Source: Planctomycetes bacterium syqfu (GTDB lineage: Bacteria; Planctomycetota; Phycisphaerae; Phycisphaerales; Phycisphaeraceae). Taken from it: a stretch of 64,000 nucleotides of DNA. Positions 62,227 through 64,000 of the stretch are shown piece after piece. The stretch is taken from the NCBI GenBank assembly GCA_020974905.1, contig CP087563.1, positions 3,038,001-3,102,000 on the forward strand. Reading direction: 5' to 3'. The position numbers were made by a program, and so were the translations under genes. Every line of letters begins with the position of its first letter. The stretch's first letter is position 1. The notes under the pieces are model-generated. The model worked only from the letters and a program-made list of their open reading frames with translations, had not been told where the DNA came from and ran no database searches.

Positions 62227-63186
62227 TTAAACCTCAACACTTCGCGTATTGGCTTCGTCACAGTCTTGAATTTCAAGTCTTTCCTCCGTCTTATATTTTG
62301 CCTCAAACCGAACCAACCAAGGCCAGTTCGGATCATCCTGTGTTGCGATCCCCCACCCGAGTCGCATCGTGGCATCGTTGAAATAGTGATCCGTTCGATA
62401 GGGGCCTGGTGCTTTAGGTGGTTTAATCTTTCCAACAACCTGAAAATGTATGCCATCTGAACTGTGTTGAATGGTATTGCCAGACAAACCGACATCGCAT
62501 TGCAGGGAGGCAACACCATCAATCACCGGCCAAACACAGACTTCGTGACCACCATCCACAATCGCTTGATCCTGCACACGAACATATGGCCCCTTGGGAC
62601 TCTGAGCAATCGCCAGTCCCATTTTGGTTTGAGCAGGTGTTCGGCCAACTTGTCGTCCCTTGTAATACATCCATATCTGCTCATTACGAATAATAAAGCA
62701 AGTGTCATCCACACGAAGGCTGTCAAATAATGCTGGATTGGTAGACGGCTTGAAAACAGGCTTGGTACGAACACGTTTCCAAGGTCCATCAGGCGTATCA
62801 GCTACCGCCAAACCAATCGCTGTGGGTGAAACGCCTGGATGTCCTGGCGAACCATCATAAAAAGGTTCAGCCACACCGGTATAGCTCAGATAATACCGGC
62901 CGTCCCACATAAAAATTGATGGCGTTAACACAGCATGCTCATCAAACGCGCCCTGTCCTCCCCGAGCCAGCGCCTGCGATATCTCGGTCCAGTGATAGCC
63001 ATCAGTTGATGTCGCATACCAGATGGTTGCGGAATAGCCGTGAAAATGCACTGTCGTCCGCGAGTACCATACGTAGTACAGACCGCCAACATAAATCACG
63101 GGGCTGGGGTCTCGTCGCGTGATTCCCTCAGTGGATCCACCGAGGATATCTTGATAATCAAAATCAGCAATCTGGCGTTGAGCCAT
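62227..63186 (-). CDS. GH43/GH117-like glycosidase
   Basis: 319 residues, cytoplasmic (no signal). Five-bladed propeller repeats: RRDPSPVIYVGGLYYVWYSR (~24-43), TPSIFMWDGRYYLSYTG, RVDDTCFIIRNEQIWMYYKG, VDGGHEVCVWPVIDG, GIATQDDPNWPWLVRF. Catalytic acids of the family: Asp in RRDPSP, Asp in RVDDTC, His-Glu in GGHEVCVWP, a GH117-style motif. GH117 acts on agar oligosaccharides; GH43 on arabinan/xylan; which applies here is not certain. AAGGA before the ATG at 63186. First gene of the right-hand cluster, divergent from the AraC-type regulator. Confidence 0.75.
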   Translation of the reverse strand: MAQRQIADFDYQDILGGSTEGITRRDPSPVIYVGGLYYVWYSRTTVHFHGYSATIWYATSTDGYHWTEISQALARGGQGAFDEHAVLTPSIFMWDGRYYLSYTGVAEPFYDGSPGHPGVSPTAIGLAVADTPDGPWKRVRTKPVFKPSTNPALFDSLRVDDTCFIIRNEQIWMYYKGRQVGRTPAQTKMGLAIAQSPKGPYVRVQDQAIVDGGHEVCVWPVIDGVASLQCDVGLSGNTIQHSSDGIHFQVVGKIKPPKAPGPYRTDHYFNDATMRLGWGIATQDDPNWPWLVRFEAKYKTEERLEIQDCDEANTRSVEV

Positions 63187-63259
63187 GTTCTATCCTTGAA
63201 AAAAACATCTCAATTTGATATTCATTAACAAGATATTAGGCGCCAAATTATCAAAATAA

Positions 63260-64000
63260 ATGGCAAAAACAATGAATGTCATATCCAAAAATCGGATTCA
63301 CTCCCCTGAACATCGCATTTGGTTCCTGTCGATGGATGGGCTTGTCGGCCATGCTTTAAAAGCTGTGGAACTGGTCAGAATGGGGATTGTCGATACCACG
63401 AGGCCTTACCAGACCAGACGCTGCCATGAACCGGGCTATCATCTGCTGTTCTATATCGTTGAAGGGCAGTATGAAATCTGGTGTCAAAACAAACATGTTC
63501 AGGCTGATCCCAACACGCTGTTATTGGTCCCCATGCATCAAATCCGACAAATCCGCCTGATCAGCCAGAAAGGAACGCACGTGTTTGTTCATCCCCGTCC
63601 CACGCGCACCTGGCAGGCGACATTTGAGAGTGGATTTGCAGTCCTCCAAAGACAAGACACCCAGAACATTGCACGCCATCTGCGCGAACTTCTAGCAGCG
63701 AGACTTAGCACACAGCCCGATGCAGCCGAATTAATTCAACTCTATGCTCAATTGTTACGTGTCTATCTGTTACGCGAACGTCAATGCATCCTTTCGCCAA
63801 CCGATCACGTCCTGACACGGCGGCTCGACGCACTTTGGCAACAGGTTAATGACGAAATCGATGGCAAGTGGACGATTGCCAGAATGGCGAGATATGTCGG
63901 CGTTTCCCAAGCTCATTTTCAGGATATCTGCAAACGCCTGATGCACACCAGCCCCGGGCAATACCTGGCAGGACTCCGAATGGAAAAAGCCCAATCACTC
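63260..64000 (+). CDS. AraC-family transcriptional regulator, partial (cut by right edge)
   Basis: 247 codons are visible from the ATG at 63260 (a second ATG at 63272). The N-terminal ~150 residues form a cupin-like sensor (HLLFYIVEGQYEIWCQ; NTLLLVPMHQIRQIRL). The AraC/XylS HTH pair begins about residue 205: KWTIARMARYVGVSQAHFQD, then LMHTSPGQYLAGLRMEKA. Divergent from the GH43/117-like gene 73 bp away, so it probably controls the glycan cluster in response to a sugar. The end is outside the window. Confidence 0.92.
   Translation, partial: MAKTMNVISKNRIHSPEHRIWFLSMDGLVGHALKAVELVRMGIVDTTRPYQTRRCHEPGYHLLFYIVEGQYEIWCQNKHVQADPNTLLLVPMHQIRQIRLISQKGTHVFVHPRPTRTWQATFESGFAVLQRQDTQNIARHLRELLAARLSTQPDAAELIQLYAQLLRVYLLRERQCILSPTDHVLTRRLDALWQQVNDEIDGKWTIARMARYVGVSQAHFQDICKRLMHTSPGQYLAGLRMEKAQSL

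Overview
The window looks like a chromosome segment of a Planctomycetota bacterium, probably Phycisphaerae-like. The two type II pseudopilin-like proteins have the N-terminal signature [12 protein letters not shown]...[13 protein letters not shown] that is typical of that group. They sit among glycoside hydrolases, a sulfatase and DUF4380/DUF6259-like proteins arranged in minus-strand polysaccharide-utilisation clusters. Taxonomy is inferred from protein style only.

Layout. (1) 1-4.6 kb: remnant of a prophage related to the one further right. It holds a truncated-by-window ParB-like gene, about 1.8 kb of degenerate DNA carrying many copies of a ~80-bp promoter-like repeat (here R1) and a second short repeat (R2), a decayed copy of a terminase-end/R1/gpW-position gene junction, a hypothetical gene, a small HTH gene with terminator, and the left copy of a structured, repeated element (candidate ncRNA). 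(2) 4.7-11.6 kb: host glycan cluster on the minus strand (GH63-like, GntR/LacI-type regulator, giant GH42-like enzyme with an apparent frameshift in its signal peptide, pseudopilin). (3) 12.1-15.5 kb: mobile-island debris: tRNA-Gly(GCC) 3' fragment beside a strong hairpin, a RhuM-family gene and a DDE transposase with an in-frame stop. (4) 15.5-23.1 kb: RND tripartite efflux operon (membrane fusion protein, RND pump, outer-membrane factor) with a divergent TetR gene, plus a second convergent TetR gene. (5) 23.1-56.3 kb: an integrated tailed phage: tyrosine integrase and excisionase-like HTH; two cysteine-rich proteins; tail genes; head genes (decoration protein, protease-capsid fusion, lambda-type portal, gpW-position protein, GpA-type terminase); a short rightward operon of small proteins ending at a clear terminator; then the replication/recombination module (ParB-methyltransferase, Prim-Pol/helicase, PD-(D/E)XK nuclease, ParB-Dam methylase, SF2 helicase, two more ParB-fold proteins, RusA, DUF669 protein, RecA-like AAA ATPase, RecE-like exonuclease); a sigma-like factor; the HTH paralogue; a response regulator; and the right copy of the structured element. 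(6) 56.6-64 kb: a second host glycan cluster on the minus strand (sulfatase, DUF4380, DUF6259-like, pseudopilin, GH43/117-like) with a divergent AraC-type regulator running off the right edge.

The most notable signals are the two-copy structured element at 4360-4600 and 55939-56270, which closes both phage segments with conserved helices; the R1 repeat family that lies 25-50 nt upstream of phage genes; four ParB-fold proteins in one phage; and a series of single-base frame breaks in the tail tube, tape measure, distal tail and primase genes, which mean either a decaying prophage or sequencing errors.
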